Positions 31,760-43,714 of a stretch of DNA of 64,000 nt are shown piece by piece. This stretch comes from Vombatus ursinus (taxonomy: Eukaryota > Chordata > Mammalia > Diprotodontia > Vombatidae). Below the pieces are notes generated by a model. It made no database searches, had not been told where the DNA came from, and saw only the letters and a list, made by a program, of their open reading frames with translations. A program made the position numbers and the translations under genes. Each line of letters opens with the position of its first letter. Within the stretch, counting starts at the first letter, position 1. The DNA is taken from positions 44,811,241 to 44,875,240 of the forward strand of contig NW_020954599.1 in assembly GCF_900497805.2 (NCBI RefSeq), in the 5' to 3' direction.

Positions 31760-34230
31760 GCTTTTCATTTTTAGAATGGGAAGTTTGGACTAGATGCTAT
31801 CAAAACCTAATACTATGTAGGAATTCTCTGAATCTATATAATTTCATTTCATTTAGCGTCTTTTTATATTATAGCCATATATGGCCTTGCTGTCCACTGA
31901 TGCCTTTTGATTGTTGCCCTCTTTCACACTGAGCCTAAACAGTATGTCAGGCAGATGGCAGGCAGCCTTGTACAAGAGTGCCTCAGTCAGTTTGTAATTG
32001 TCAGCATCTGAGTATCCTTGAGAGACTGTCTCCTACTCCTTAAAGATTTGTCCATTGTTGTGGAGGTGAAGGGAATTAGGGGTGGGGTGGGGGAGGGAAA
32101 CACGTTCATTATTGTGGCTGGATTAGGGAGGTTCAAGATGTTCCTCTCAAATGTCATCATATTTGGTCATAGGACAGTAGAAAGGAGCCAAGTATTATGT
32201 CTTGGGATCCCTGGGGAAGGTCTGCTCCTCAGCCCGCTCACTCAAGCCGTTGTGGAGATGGCTGTATCTTTGAGCTTTTTAGTATCTAAAGAGCGTTCAG
32301 TTGTGCCATGATTCCTGGTGTCTTGGATCATATCCTATTTTTCCTCTGATCATGCATGGTCGTTGTGATCATGGACTTGACCGTTGCCATGGTTTGAAAT
32401 AGGCCTGTCTTCTTTCTCAGATTTCCTGCCATCATTTTCTGGGTACAGATCGTGATTATATAAAAGAGATGTACTGCTTAGCTTGGCCCACAGGAGCTGG
32501 CAATCTACATCTACCTGTGTCTTATACCCAGGCATTGCAGGTTGTGTTGGGTTCTGTCCTAGGGACGTGATCTCTAAGCAGTAGGATTAGGTTCCTCATT
32601 CTCATAGCCATTAGCCTGATAAGGACTCCCTACCCTGGCATCCTAGGAACAATGTTAATTACAGCCTGAGTTACAACTTATGTTTGGGACTCCCAAAGAC
32701 GGAAAATAAAAGACATCCAATGGTACAAGGCAGATACTTATTCCTACTCACAAAATGCCAGGCATAAAAGAATAAGAACACATATTAACAGAATGATCAG
32801 AATGTTCTTCAACCGCTAATAACTAGGGTTACAATAAGTCAGGAGATTAACTCGCTAAGACTCATTAGCACATAAAGCAATGGTGCAGTACCAATAATCA
32901 CACATTTAACTTTTCACTTTGACAGTGGGCACTGTCTGATCAAACACCCAAACTCTCGCTTCTCTTTTGGGCTCCTCACTTCCCCTCTCCTCCCTCCTTC
33001 CCCTCTTCCTCTTCCTGTTCTTGGTAGTGGTGGTTGTTGTTGTTCTTCTTCTTCTCCCCTCATTTTGCCTGAAGTTGCTCCGTTCTTCAGGTAAATGGTT
33101 TTCTACATCCATCTGTCCTTGTTGTGTCTCTGTTCTTTTTGAATCTCCCCCTCCTGTCAAGCACTGTCACTGAAGTCGATGCTAGTTCGATTCTTGAACC
33201 CACAGATCTCACAAGGTGGCTTCGAGTCTTAGACACATGGGACATGTTACCCCCTAAGTTCAAGAAAGAATAAACATAAAGAGACAGAGGGGGCCATGTG
33301 CTCATGGGCTGCATAGTAGCACAATGGCAGACAGAATAGCGACCCCCTCCCTCATCTGACTCTTGGAGCCATCTCAAAAAAAAAAAAAATCACGTATTTC
33401 ACAACCAGAAAGAACAGCAAAAGGTTCCAAAGAAAGGAGTAGTTTACTTGTGTCAGTAGTTCTCCTGTCCCAGCAGCCAAATAGAGACCTCTTCAATGTC
33501 ACACAGCCCTTCCCAACTAACAGCCAAAAGCAAAATTTCCTTATAGTTGACTAAAAGTGGGCAGAGCTCATGCTCTGTATAACCCAACAAGAAGAGTGAC
33601 TATGAGCACGTCCCATGCTACTGTTATAACTACACTAGGAAAAAGTTACAACCAAATCTTTTTAATTGAAGGATACAGTTGGATTGCCCTTTCCATTTGT
33701 TCCACTTGTCCCTTCCTTCATTTTTTTTTACTAACACCAGGGCCAGCAAAGTCATCAATAAACATCCTAGGTCTCTCACACAACTGGCATCATGTCAGAA
33801 GATGGGTAGGACCACCCTGAATGAGTATCCATGTTGAAATCATCTCATTATGGACAGGAAGATGGTGAGCAGGAAGGATTATCCACTTTGATCTGTGGGT
33901 TGTCATAGTCATCTTCTCCAATCTAGACATGGACATGTTTCACTGGGCCCTGGAGCTCTCATCCTGTAGTGACTTTTGTCATTGCCTAACATTATGTTGA
34001 CAAGTGTAGGTATGTTGATCATTTATTTTCTTTTCAATCCCACTACTGCTGCTGTTGCTGCAAGAACTGCAATCATTCCCCTCAAGGTTGTGTCACCATC
34101 TCTTCACTTAAATCCTACTGCCACACCTCAGAATACTGCTCTTCAATTGATCTTCTTAAGTAATTTCTTAATACTATATTAGGTATGAGGTGCAAGAACG
34201 CTTTTGTTTTAAATTGTTAAAGTTTAGTTA
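31760..34230. other. unassigned 2.4-kb block, possibly a fossil LTR-type element on the minus strand
   Basis: No L1, L2, MIR or SINE is recognisable through about 31,950-34,200. The block has a different texture from its flanks, being richer in GC and in pyrimidine runs (32,960-33,060), with an A run at 33,375-33,389. Many small minus-strand frames lack a family match. The composition and size would suit an old retrovirus-like copy or solo terminal repeat in minus orientation. I found no decisive landmark and the call is weak. Confidence 0.2.
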
Positions 34231-34689
34231 ATATATTTATTCTTGTCTGTTTCCCCCTACTTGGAGTCAATATGCTGTTTATAAAGGTCAAATTGGAGCT
34301 GTTATTAGCACATATAGCACCTTCTCATCTTTATCCTTTCTTAGAATTTTGTATTCACTTTTACTTTGCTCTAATTTTTCCATAATTTGATCTTACACAG
34401 AGCTTTCTGAAATGCCTATTACATCCATAGCCAGTCATTTCTTATCTAAGATAGAGTCAATTTTGTTTTAAAGATGTTACTTAGTACCTTTTGTCTCCAA
34501 TGCTTTCTTACTTTCGTGCTTCAAGATAATATGTATGATATACAGGAATGGCACTTCTGAGTTACTTTCTTTGTCTGGCTACACAACCACCTATCAAATC
34601 TCTCTCTCTCTCTTATCTGTCTACCTCTCTATTCCTCTCTCTATCTAGAAAGGGACTTTAGATAAACAATGAACTGGGCCTAGAATTAA
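34231..34689. other. unassigned sequence with a short (TC)n tract
   Basis: AT-rich, with a (TC)n run near 34,599-34,613. No gene seen. Confidence 0.35.
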
Positions 34690-35030
34690 GAAAGAAAAGG
34701 TTTTAAGATTGAATTGCATTTGGGAAATTGCTAATTGACGGAAAAAGGACACAAATTATGAGACAGCATAATCTTGGGAAAATTGAAATTACAAACAGCC
34801 CAAAGGACAGCACAAAGATCTATGGTGTACAGATTTAAAGAAACCTGGGAAGATTTGTATGAACTGATATAGAATAATGTGAGCTGAAACAGGAGAATAA
34901 TTTATACAGGTTTGAAAGACTTAGAAACATTGATCAATGCAATGACCAACTACAACTCCAGAACTAATGAATTATTGCCCCCCCCCCCATTGTAGAGGGG
35001 ATGGACTAGAGGTATAGAAACTCTTTTTAT
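34690..35030 (+). mobile_element. old L1 3' end relic
   Basis: 'agatttgtatgaactgatat' near 34,851, 'gtgagctgaaacaggagaat' near 34,879 and 'tgaccaactacaactccaga' near 34,943 parallel the end of L1 ORF2 and the start of the 3' untranslated region as seen at 51.0-51.2 kb. A run of about 11 C lies at 34,979-34,989. Heavily decayed. Confidence 0.6.
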
Positions 35031-35309
35031 TAATCCTAAGGAATGACATTTTGCTCCTCATGCCATACCTAAATAATTTTGAGCTTGTAGTTCATAAAAT
35101 CCCCTAAATCTCATCCACATGAATTATTGTCAAGCTATGCCTCTCCGATCCTGTATTTGCATAGGTTTTTTTTTAACTAAGATATAGGACTTTATATTTA
35201 TCCCTATGGAATTTCTTCTTACGAGATCTAGATAATCATTTTAGTCTTTTTTGGGTGGGTGGGGCAGATCTAGACTCAAATCCAACAAGCCAGGTATTTT
35301 TCTAAGTGT

Positions 35310-35432
35310 TGCCATCTCCATTAGAATAGGAGCTCCTTGTGGGCAGGGACTCTTAAACTTTTCTGTTTTTAACCTCAGCACTTGGTATAGTGCTTTGCAT
35401 ATAGTACATAAGTAAGAAATCATTCATTCATT
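35310..35432 (+). mobile_element. L2 3' end
   Basis: 'gaataggagctccttgtggg' near 35,324, 'cctcagcacttggtatagtg' near 35,373 and 'acataagtaagaaatcattc' ending in (ATTC)n. Confidence 0.75.
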
Positions 35433-35479
35433 CACCAGCATGTCATCTATGACTGCATCCAAATAATTTATAAAGAGGA

Positions 35480-35684
35480 AGAAATGAGCATTTATTAAGC
35501 ACCTGCTATGTGCCAAGCATTGTGTTAAGTGCTTTATAAATATCTTATTTGATCCATGAAACAATCCTGTGAAGTAGATGCTATTATTTATTGCCCTTTT
35601 ATAATTGAGAGAAACTGAGAGAGAGGTTAAGTACTTGCCCAGGGTCAGCAGGTGCTGAGGAATGAAGGATCAAGATTAGATCTC
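35480..35684 (-). mobile_element. MIR/THER-type SINE, antisense
   Basis: 'gagcatttattaagcacctg' near 35,487, 'gtgctttataaatatcttat' near 35,529, 'gagagaggttaagtacttgc' near 35,618 and 'cccagggtcagcaggtgctg'. The tRNA-derived end is replaced by CR1/L3 sequence. Confidence 0.7.
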
Positions 35685-35965
35685 TAGGAGCCCTCCCTGG
35701 AGATCTCCCTTCAGGTTGGTACTGATACAGTAATGACTACTTTTTTTGGGGGGGCAGTTATTTAACCAGCTCCAAAACCACTTAATTGTACCATTATCTC
35801 TCCTACTTGTCTCCATCTTGTCTACAAAGAGAGCTTGAGATGATTTATCAAGTGTTTTTCTGAACTCCAAATTGCCTATGTCTTCAGCATTCCCTTGATC
35901 TACCAGTCTAGTAGGAACAGAGTTTAGATCAGTCAATTCTTTGATAATAGAGAATTCTCAGATAA
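35685..35965 (-). mobile_element. CR1/L3 LINE, reverse-transcriptase fragment
   Basis: The minus-strand frame at 35,676-35,936 reads TRLVDQGNAEDI, then LEFRKTLDKSSQALFVDKME and GTIKWFWSWLN. These correspond to the CR1/L3 order TRLVDQGNAVDI - LDFSKAFDKVSHAILVDKME - TIRWIRNWLNGR. A later LKGDLQGGLLEI sits where family members have WRDVTSGVPQGSVL. The frame is open by chance over 87 codons but the conserved Ser/Gly residues are lost; a dead relic. Confidence 0.75.
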
Positions 35966-36004
35966 GGAGACCATCTCTACCATCACAATTCAGCATAATC
36001 TCTG

Positions 36005-36240
36005 CAACTTTTATTACACTGTCAGTCAATCAGTCAACTAGCATTTATGAAGTGCCTACTATGTGTCAGGCTCCATACTAAGGTAATACAAAGACATGCA
36101 AAAGGCAGTTCTTGCTCTCAAGGAAGCTTACAGTCTAATGTTAAGTGACTTACACCTCACATGTATCAGAGCTACAACTTGAAATCAGGTTTTCTTGGCT
36201 TTGAGGATGGCTCTCTATTCACTTTGCCATGCTGCCTCTT
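36005..36240 (-). mobile_element. L2 tail joined to MIR-type SINE end, antisense
   Basis: The first part is an antisense L2 tail ('gaagtgcctactatgtgtca' near 36,049, 'gctctcaaggaagcttacag' near 36,114). It passes into antisense MIR-type sequence ('acacctcacatgtatcagag' near 36,151, 'cactttgccatgctgcctct' near 36,220). Confidence 0.6.
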
Positions 36241-37790
36241 ACCAGTTTGTTAATCTGTACATGCCTATCAAAACTGGGAAAGCTCCAGTTCTCTCTCTTT
36301 CTCTCTACGGAGATTGCAAAGTTAACGCTTGTGCTCACTACACACTTTTCTTCCTTTTTTTTTTTTTTAATGGAGGGCTTAAACCCACAAGACTTGATTT
36401 ATGGTCTTGTTAGGACCGATCGTGTCACTGCCCTTGGTGCACTGGCTACTTTACTTCCGTGTGATTTTTCATCCACGGAGAAACTTCCAATTATTTCTGA
36501 AATTACCTGTTCATCTAATGATATTCACTTAATTTTGGTTCCATGAATTTTTTATTTTTATGAGAACACTTTGGCTCCCAAAGCAGAATGAGAACATCTC
36601 TGGATGCTTCCACACCTCTTTAAATGTGGAGCTTAGTGTACTTTCCATCGGAGGAATGAGTGTTGTCAACCAGTTAGCACAAGCTCTTGGAAAAATCCCT
36701 GAACTTTGTACAGGCAGAATAATTGCACACAAATGCATTCGGGAATCCTATGGAAAATGTCGTCCAGCTCCCTGGCCTGGTTACCACACAATTTAGCAAG
36801 TATGTTAGAACAAATTACCCCTTTTAACCGTAAGCCATTCTGTTTCACGCTTTTTAATGAAGGCCTGTGCCACACACTAGAATACTTCTCACCTCATTAC
36901 TACTCATAAAAGGCAATGACCCATTCAAAGGCTCCTCATATCTCCCATATGAGATGTAAAAAAAAAAAAAGCCTAGTCTCCCTCATTCTGGCACAGAGAA
37001 CAGAACAGCTTCTTTCTTTATCCTTTGAAGTTGATCATTAGGATGTTTACTAGATAAAAGAACTCAAAAATCGATCTGTGGAATCTCACTGCTGTCATGG
37101 GCTAATGTTCGACCTACCCCACTGCCCCCCACTTAAAACCAAACCTAAACAAAACAGAAAACAAAGAAATCAGTGTTGTTGTTTAGGGAATGCAAGAGAA
37201 TTGCAGGGTTTTTTAGATTCGGTCACGCTCCTACAGTTTGCCTCAGATACTTAAAAAGAAACTCTAATAAGCAGGAAGAATTTAATGGGCCACTGAAATG
37301 CAAAGTATGGATTCAATAATAATTTTTTAAAGGGCAGGAAGGGATGCAAGTTGATAAGCCAACTTAGAAAAAACAGTCCTAACTTTTGAATCAAGCCACC
37401 ATTTTTTTTTCCCTCTCCCCAGAAAGGTACCGGCAGAAAGGAACACCAATTTAACTCCTTCGCTGTTCAATGCTTTCATTTTTGGAATAGTAAATAAAAT
37501 AAAATAAAAAGTTTCCCTTTCCCTAGAAATTAGTTGTGTCCTTATGCTTCCAGTCAATTTTTTCACCCAGCTCTGGTATAATCTTCTCTGTTAGTCATCA
37601 GGACTTTTCAAAGATAATACTATCTTGTATGCCTCAGCTACGTTCAGAAAACTGAGAGCTATAGGGCGGAAAGAATGAAAAATGAATTTCTTATTCCCTC
37701 TCACAACATCAGAGAGATAATATCAAAATTAGTTTATTTTTGTCCAACTTTATGACAGAAGCAAACCTTTTAAAAATACAAAAATATTGT
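36241..37790. other. single-copy sequence, no gene established
   Basis: About 1.5 kb without clear repeats. Overlapping frames at 36,529-36,909 on both strands have even composition and no poly-residue runs (for example 36,560-36,796, 78 codons), but I recognise no domain and see no convincing splice sites. It could be an old L2-like relic, since 'gtcactgcccttggtgcact' near 36,424 recalls L2. A-runs lie at 36,960-36,971 and a (T)n at 36,355-36,368. Confidence 0.3.
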
Positions 37791-37794
37791 TCAC

Positions 37795-37905
37795 ATTACT
37801 CAATGTGCTGGTGAGGCAGAGGTCAGTTTCTGTCCTTAAGCTTACATTCTGTCAGAGCAGGGAACATATACACAGACAGGTGAATGCAAAACATAAGAAA
37901 GAATT
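37795..37905 (-). mobile_element. L2 3' end relic, antisense
   Basis: 'gtccttaagcttacattctg' near 37,833 with 'agagcagggaacatatacac' downstream: a diverged antisense L2 tail. Confidence 0.5.
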
Positions 37906-39315
37906 TTGTTTTTTGGAGAGGGGGTAAGGAGTACAGTATTTGCAGAACTAACTTCAAAAGCATGTTTCTGATCTGACTTTGGAAATATGCAAAGGAGCGT
38001 GAATAACGTTAGCAAGTTTCACTTTTACTGCACAAACACTGTTTGGCAGTTGGCCCAACAGGGTGCAACCGACTAGCAACACTTGCAGTTCGACAAAGAG
38101 CCAATGCCCCTGACTAAAATAGTTTGAAAGCAGGAAACCAGCATCTGAATCCTGTAATGTAATAAAATACAGAAATCTGACACATGGTATAAATTTAAAT
38201 GATGCTTAAAGGCAATTCGCTTGCAGGAATAATATATTTAATTTAATCTTTTCAGTGAAATTCCCAGCAATTCCTTTTCTTTGCAGGGATATATTTAAAA
38301 AATATACATCTGATCACCTGATGCAGCGCTGTCAGAACCTAGGAAACACTTGAGTTGCACTGGTTCTAAATTAAATTGCTATTCTCTAGGCACTGCCCCC
38401 AGAAACAAAAGCTTAGTTTGGATTACACTCACAAAATGACAGTGGAGGAAGGGAGGTACTGTACTTTAATAGGACCAAGGAAGGACATGCTTTCAGAGAC
38501 TTGCTGACCTCTAGAATAATAACTGCACAGCTTTGTTTCATTTGAAAACATAAATCTGTACACACGTACTTAGCTGGACATATATCTATGTAGTTAGAAA
38601 AAAAACCCAGTTAATAATAAAGGAAAGGATGAACATTGGCACAGTACATGTTGACAGCATTATGTGAGTTTCTCAGCATTCTCTTGCAGGCACAATTTTA
38701 ACTTTTTGTTTATAAATTCCACTTAGACATAATTTACAACTTCTGTTAACTGAAGCTGGGTACTATAAAACGTGTCCAAAAGAATCAGAGTAGACTCATT
38801 TGAGCTGTTACAAATATATCCTGATATCAAACACTGAGCTGTGCAAATGACATCCATTTAAAAAATTCTGAATTTTTACTTATCTACATAATATATTTTA
38901 AGCCCAATGTTGGGGAATAAATGAACAAGGCTTTTATTCCTCCCCACCATTTTGAATGTAAGCTATAGCTGCCTCATAAGAGAATTAGGATCCTGGAAAA
39001 AATAAAATGAAAAGGGCTGAATTATAGGATTTTACACTTCCCCAGGGGTACCAGTGGGAAGAAAAATAAAACTGCAAAGTCAAAAATTCATGCCAACGAC
39101 CTGGTTTATAATGATTTGATTGCCTCATGTCAGAAGTATTCGACATTTTAAAAGGACAACTTTACATCTACTTCAGAGCCCTTCTTCTTTACCCAGGCAT
39201 AGAGAATTGTATGGGTATGATCTCCTCACCTTCCATTTGTGGTATTTTCATGGATGTGAGCTTGGGGGCACTTGTCAGAGTGCTACTCTTTCCTGTAAAT
39301 TCCTTGGTGTTTTCT
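37906..39315. other. repeat-free single-copy sequence
   Basis: About 1.4 kb with no recognised transposable element and no exon. The evenness of 38,000-38,420 makes it a possible conserved noncoding stretch, but motif content is unremarkable. Confidence 0.3.
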
Positions 39316-39669
39316 AGTATGGCATAGTATGGAATATTATAGTATAGTGTAGTACAGTATAGCATAGCATAGCATAGCACAGCATAGTATAGTATATAGG
39401 GCAGCTAGGTGGCACCAGGCCTGGAGTCAGGAAGACTCATCTTCCTGAGTTCAAATCTGGCCTCAGATATTTACTAGCTGTGTGACCTTGGGAAAGTCAT
39501 TTAACTATATGCCTCAGTTTCCTCATCTGTAAAATGAGCTGGAGAAGGAAATGGCAAACCAGTATCTTTGGCAAGGAAACCCCAGATGGGGTCATGAAGA
39601 GTCAGACATGACTGAAAAGACTGAACCACCACAACAAAATAATATAGTTTGGTATGGTATAGTATGTGT
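39316..39669. repeat. TATAG/CATAG pentanucleotide array interrupted by a SINE
   Basis: A degenerate pentamer array (TATAG, CATAG, CACAG, TATGG) runs from 39,316 to about 39,398 and resumes at 39,641-39,669 ('aatatagtttggtatggtat'). The intervening 240 bp is a MAR1-type SINE. Confidence 0.85.
39399..39640 (+). mobile_element. MAR1-type CORE-SINE
   Basis: tRNA-derived head 'gggcagctaggtggcacc', then 'gctgtgtgaccttgggaaag' near 39,477, 'cctcagtttcctcatctgta' near 39,511, and the MAR1 tail 'gagctggagaaggaaatggc' near 39,536 with 'gggtcatgaagagtcagaca', ending 'ccaccacaacaaaat'. About ten bases of the head are missing compared with relatives. The minus-strand frame at 39,501-39,896 is a shadow. 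Confidence 0.92.
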
Positions 39670-39935
39670 ATATTTGAAGGTTGCACTAGCATTCCAGAAT
39701 TTTGTGCAGAATAGCTCTGCAGTAATACAGTCCAGTTTTTATAAAAGTCTGTTCTATCTTTGCCTCTAGGGAGTTGAAGGTCAGTTAGGTGAAGGATGAA
39801 CTCTATGTCCATATTAGTTCTTTGCCTTTCGATCTGGGTACAAGCTGTCTTCTTTTTGCTGTCATTTTTTAGTTGCGGCTGAAGAGGATTGTACATGATA
39901 CTATGTTTTCATTAAGGAATTATATTAAATACATC
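39670..39935. other. unassigned sequence
   Basis: No gene or clear repeat seen. Confidence 0.3.
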
Positions 39936-39939
39936 TTAG

Positions 39940-40645
39940 TTTTTTTTGTTTTTTGAAGTTATAATACATCAAACATATTAATTGCAAAACTTGTATTTCT
40001 GTCTGTAACAATCTCCTATTTTTTATACTTAAAAATGTTTATTTGATTTAATCATTTTTATATGATTATCATTAATTCAAGTCATCCCCAGAAAGTCCTT
40101 CCCTTGTAATCAATAAGCATATTTGAACCAAATAAATCCACAAATTGTTCATGTCTGAAAATATATTCTTCCCCTCTAGTACATCACCCTTCTCATCATT
40201 CATCAGTCCTCAGGAGTAACCAACCACGCATTGAACCAGAATCTTAACCCTTTCAAATTTGTCTTTCTTTACAGTGTTGTAGTCATTGTACAGACTGTCA
40301 GTTTCTGTTTATTTCAATCTCCATTAATTCATAAAGTCCTGCAAGGTTTTTAAAAAAATTTATATCTTTCATCTTTTCTTATGGTATAATAATACGTCAT
40401 TACATGTATCTACCGTAATCTGTTCAGCCATTCCTAAACTGATGGACCTCTTAGTTTTAAGTTTGTTTTGTTGTTTTTTACTATAACTGAAAGGGCTTTT
40501 ATGAGTATTTTTGTACATATGAGTTCTGTCTTTTAGCTCTCAGGGATATATGCCTAGTAGTGGAATCTTTTTGGATCAAAGGGCACACATAATTTATTTA
40601 TTTGTAGGATATAATTCTAAATTGCTTTCCATATATATATTTTTC
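39940..40645 (-). mobile_element. old L1, ORF2 end and 3' region, antisense
   Basis: Antisense relic of about 700 bp: 'ctgttcagccattcctaaac' near 40,420 (L1 sense: a 'ggaatggctgaac' block), 'gggatatatgcctagtagtg' near 40,543, and 'tggatcaaagggcacaca' near 40,571, which is the complement of the L1 block that includes 'tttgacccagc'. It parallels the antisense L1 at 45.2-45.8 kb. Confidence 0.7.
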
Positions 40646-41069
40646 AATTGGGGTTTTTGGTGACAAAATGCCTTGACCCAATGCTATTCAAATAAAGACT
40701 CTTTTGATCCCCATGGCTCTTTTATGACCAATCTACAATTTCTTTTCTTATGTTTTAGATTATTACATAGTAGACGATGGGACAGACTCTTAATGTGGGA
40801 TTTTTGTCTAATGGAGGTTATAAGTAGAATTCTCAAGTCATATAACCATGAGTTCATCCTAGTGTCACAGCTTAAAGGGGTAGCTTTAATGGTGGAATTT
40901 TAGGTGCAGTGGTAGTTAGATGGGAAGCTATCTCAGGGCCTTTTTCACATTGTATTTGCACACAATTATTTTGTATTTGGATCACAATATATTTGGACAG
41001 CTCAAATGCACCACCAATACTGACAATATGTGCAAAATATTTGTAAGAAAAGCTTTCAGATTATTGGAT
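40646..41069. other. unassigned sequence
   Basis: No gene or clear repeat recognised. Confidence 0.3.
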
Positions 41070-41265
41070 GTAGGAGGACATGGACAAACACTAGCTCAGG
41101 AGTCTGAGGACCTGAGTTCAAATTCCACTTCTGACACATACTACCTGTGTGACTTTGGACAAATTATTCAACCTTCTTGGGCCTCGGATTCCTCATCCAT
41201 AAAATTAAGGGGGCTAACTAAATGACTGCTAAGGTTGATTCCAACTCTATATCTATGATGTTATA
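41070..41265 (+). mobile_element. MIR/tRNA-type SINE
   Basis: 'gaggacctgagttcaaattc' near 41,106, 'tacctgtgtgactttggaca' near 41,142, 'cggattcctcatccataaaa' near 41,185 and 'ggttgattccaactctatat' near 41,233. The plus-strand frame at 40,920-41,225 runs into it. Confidence 0.8.
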
Positions 41266-42281
41266 GGTTGGCTTTAAGAGTCACATAAGATAAGAAAGCA
41301 TGGATGCGATTTTAGATTGAATGTAGGGAGTGTCCCCATCAATGAGATTATGAAGTCATAGAGATATAACTGTGCCCCAAATGGCCACTCTGGGGTTAAA
41401 AACTATTGATGACAGTACTCATGAACCCCCACTCATTCAATTTCCCACTTACAGTTTAGTTAAGATTCATCACATGACCTCATATTATAGTCAGAATAAG
41501 AACAATCAAAACTAGAAAGCATTGTGATATCAAGGAATGTACATTAATGTTAAATACTCCCACCAAGTATGTACTATGTATGAGGGTAAATCACCTCAAC
41601 TCCTCCCACCCCTTCAGAGATAGGAGCTTATGAATCCAGCATGGTCATGCCACCAATGGCCCTCACACCATGGTACACTTTACGAAAGCTGGAAATGTTG
41701 CAATAACCATTTGTTTTTGCAGATGACTACAGCAGATGCTGAATCTTTGTTTCTGGGTCTCCGTTGGTGCTCACCTCATACACTGCTGAAAGATCAAGAC
41801 ATGGCAGCTGCTGTTTTCTTTGAGGATGGAATGAGGCCAGTCCAAAGACTGAAAGAGTATGGTGGCATCAAGTCCCAGGCTAGGTATGGAGTCAAAATTA
41901 ACATTTGGACACTGACTTCTACCTAAATATCAAAAGTCCATAGAGTAAGGAGAAAGGTCACCCTTCAATGTCTCAAATTGTAGAGGGAGAAGTCAGCACT
42001 TTCTCTTCTCTGTTTCCTGCTCCATGTTTTCCTATATTCAGGTGCCAGGCATGGTACCTACACAGTACCATGTGTGGCAAAGTGACATAATATTTCAGGT
42101 ATCTATATTAATGGAGCTCATTAATGCAAGGGTGATTTGTTCTGTAGCCCTTTATAGAGAATTATTGATGTCTAAGAATATGTTGTATTAAGTGTCTGGT
42201 TACTTTTCTTTTGAACAGAGGCAGCCTGGGGTTGGCACTTGGGAGTACCACCAGGATTTGTATATTTTTATTTCTTCTAGG
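41266..42281. other. single-copy sequence, no gene seen
   Basis: About 1 kb with no recognised repeat. The frame at 41,630-41,926 (98 codons) has ordinary composition but no recognisable domain. I treat it as chance, with some doubt. Confidence 0.3.
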
Positions 42282-42518
42282 AGGCAGCATGGTATAGTGG
42301 AAAGGTCTCCGGTCTGACCTCAGTTCAAATTCCACTTCTGATACCTACTGCCTGTATGACTTTGGACAAGTAATTTAACTTTTCTGGGCCTCAGTTTTCT
42401 CATCTGTAAAATGAGCTGGAGATGGAAATGGCAAACCGCTCCAGTATCTCAGCCAGCAAAGCCCCAAATAGGGTCATGAAAAATTGGACATGAGTGAAAA
42501 ATGACTGAACAACAACAG
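42282..42518 (+). mobile_element. MAR1-type CORE-SINE
   Basis: Head 'ggcagcatggtatagtgga', middle 'cctgtatgactttggacaag', 'cctcagttttctcatctgta' near 42,392, MAR1 tail 'gagctggagatggaaatggc' near 42,412, and 'gactgaacaacaacag' at the end. About 237 bp and complete. Confidence 0.9.
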
Positions 42519-42925
42519 ACTAGCTCCACTGTACTCTGGGGAGGCAAACGGAATTGTTATTTTTCATATGGAGAAACTGAGTCAAAATAGATTTTTATAA
42601 TCTTTTAGGGGGTTCAACATCTCATAAATAAGTTATGGAGCCCAAGCAAATGCTGACATTCCAGATCTGGTGCTTTATATTTTAGCGGCTTGAGTAAAAC
42701 CATGGGTTGCTTATATAATGGAGTATTTTAGATTGCTGATAAATTTTGTTGAGAAAAATTTAAAGGAGAACAGGCTGATGAGTGTCATTCCTTCCTCCTC
42801 CCCCTCCCTGATAACTGTCATCTGTTGTGCTACAAAGAGGGAAAAAAATGCAGAAAATCCTTTTAAGTTGGTAAAAATGTAAACCCTCCTACTGGTCTTT
42901 TGTGTGGTATGCATAGACACATTAT
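42519..42925. other. unassigned sequence
   Basis: No gene or repeat recognised. Confidence 0.3.
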
Positions 42926-43480
42926 ATTTCAAAGGAAGTCAGCATTGCCAGTTGTTGTGAGATGTTTATTACTTTAGCAAGTTGCTTTTGACTTTCCAGA
43001 GTATTTGCCAAACTGAGCTCTTATTTACTAAGTTTTATATTCAAAGATGAAGTGAAACTTCACCCAGCCAAACTCTCTCATTCCCTCCTGGTAAATCCCA
43101 TCATTATACCTGGCCAAGCCTTTAGATTTACAGAACAACAATAAAATGGGAAGGACTGGAGCCCCTGGTGGATTTTGAACAGCAGTCATATGGTAGGCTT
43201 ATTTCAATCCTTTGATTTATTCATGAGACAAAAAGGATTCTCTGTCTTTACTGTGATTTTGCTTACCTTTGCCGTTGCTGTTAAAGTACTCATCTAGTTT
43301 AGTAAGAGGAATACAAGCCTGACAAAAACTACTGGCAGAATCTGTAATAAAGCTGGTGACAGTATATGGTATTTAAAAAAAGCTTTCTGGAGATTAATGG
43401 ACAACTTGGAAATATTTTTTTTCTGGACATGATTATTCAATTTCCAAATATATGAAGTATTTCACAATAGGTCATACTCC
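42926..43480. promoter_or_regulatory. possible conserved noncoding element
   Basis: Repeat-free, even-composition block with words such as 'ctttgatttattcatgaga' near 43,210 and 'gcttacctttgccgttgctg' near 43,261. No motif is as striking as in the blocks at 3.4, 29.6 or 55.6 kb, so confidence is low. Confidence 0.2.
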
Positions 43481-43710
43481 AAGGTCTAAGGCCTCAGAAA
43501 ATTTTTGTTGCGCACTGATAGTGGCCATAGGCCTTACATGAAGAGAAATGAATTGTTGGGAGAAAGGGGGTGATATTTTTGAATCTCAGTCTCGTTTTAC
43601 TCAATCATCTTTCTTTTCTCCTTTTCCCCTTTTCTTCTCTCCAATTGTGCCCCAAGAAGCAAGGATAAGAAAAATTCTACTAGAGATTATGGAGAGGTAT
43701 AAGAAAGGCA
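43481..43710. other. unassigned sequence
   Basis: No gene or repeat recognised. Confidence 0.3.
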
Positions 43711-43714
43711 TATA

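Noticed and set aside
35676-35936. 87-codon minus-strand frame of good composition
   Set aside because: It aligns by eye to the CR1/L3 reverse transcriptase; a dead LINE piece.
36529-36909. Overlapping frames on both strands that might be an exon
   Set aside because: No recognisable domain, no convincing splice signals, and frames open on both strands; left as unassigned.
41630-41926. 98-codon plus-strand frame
   Set aside because: Ordinary composition but no family resemblance; frames of this length are expected by chance in 64 kb.
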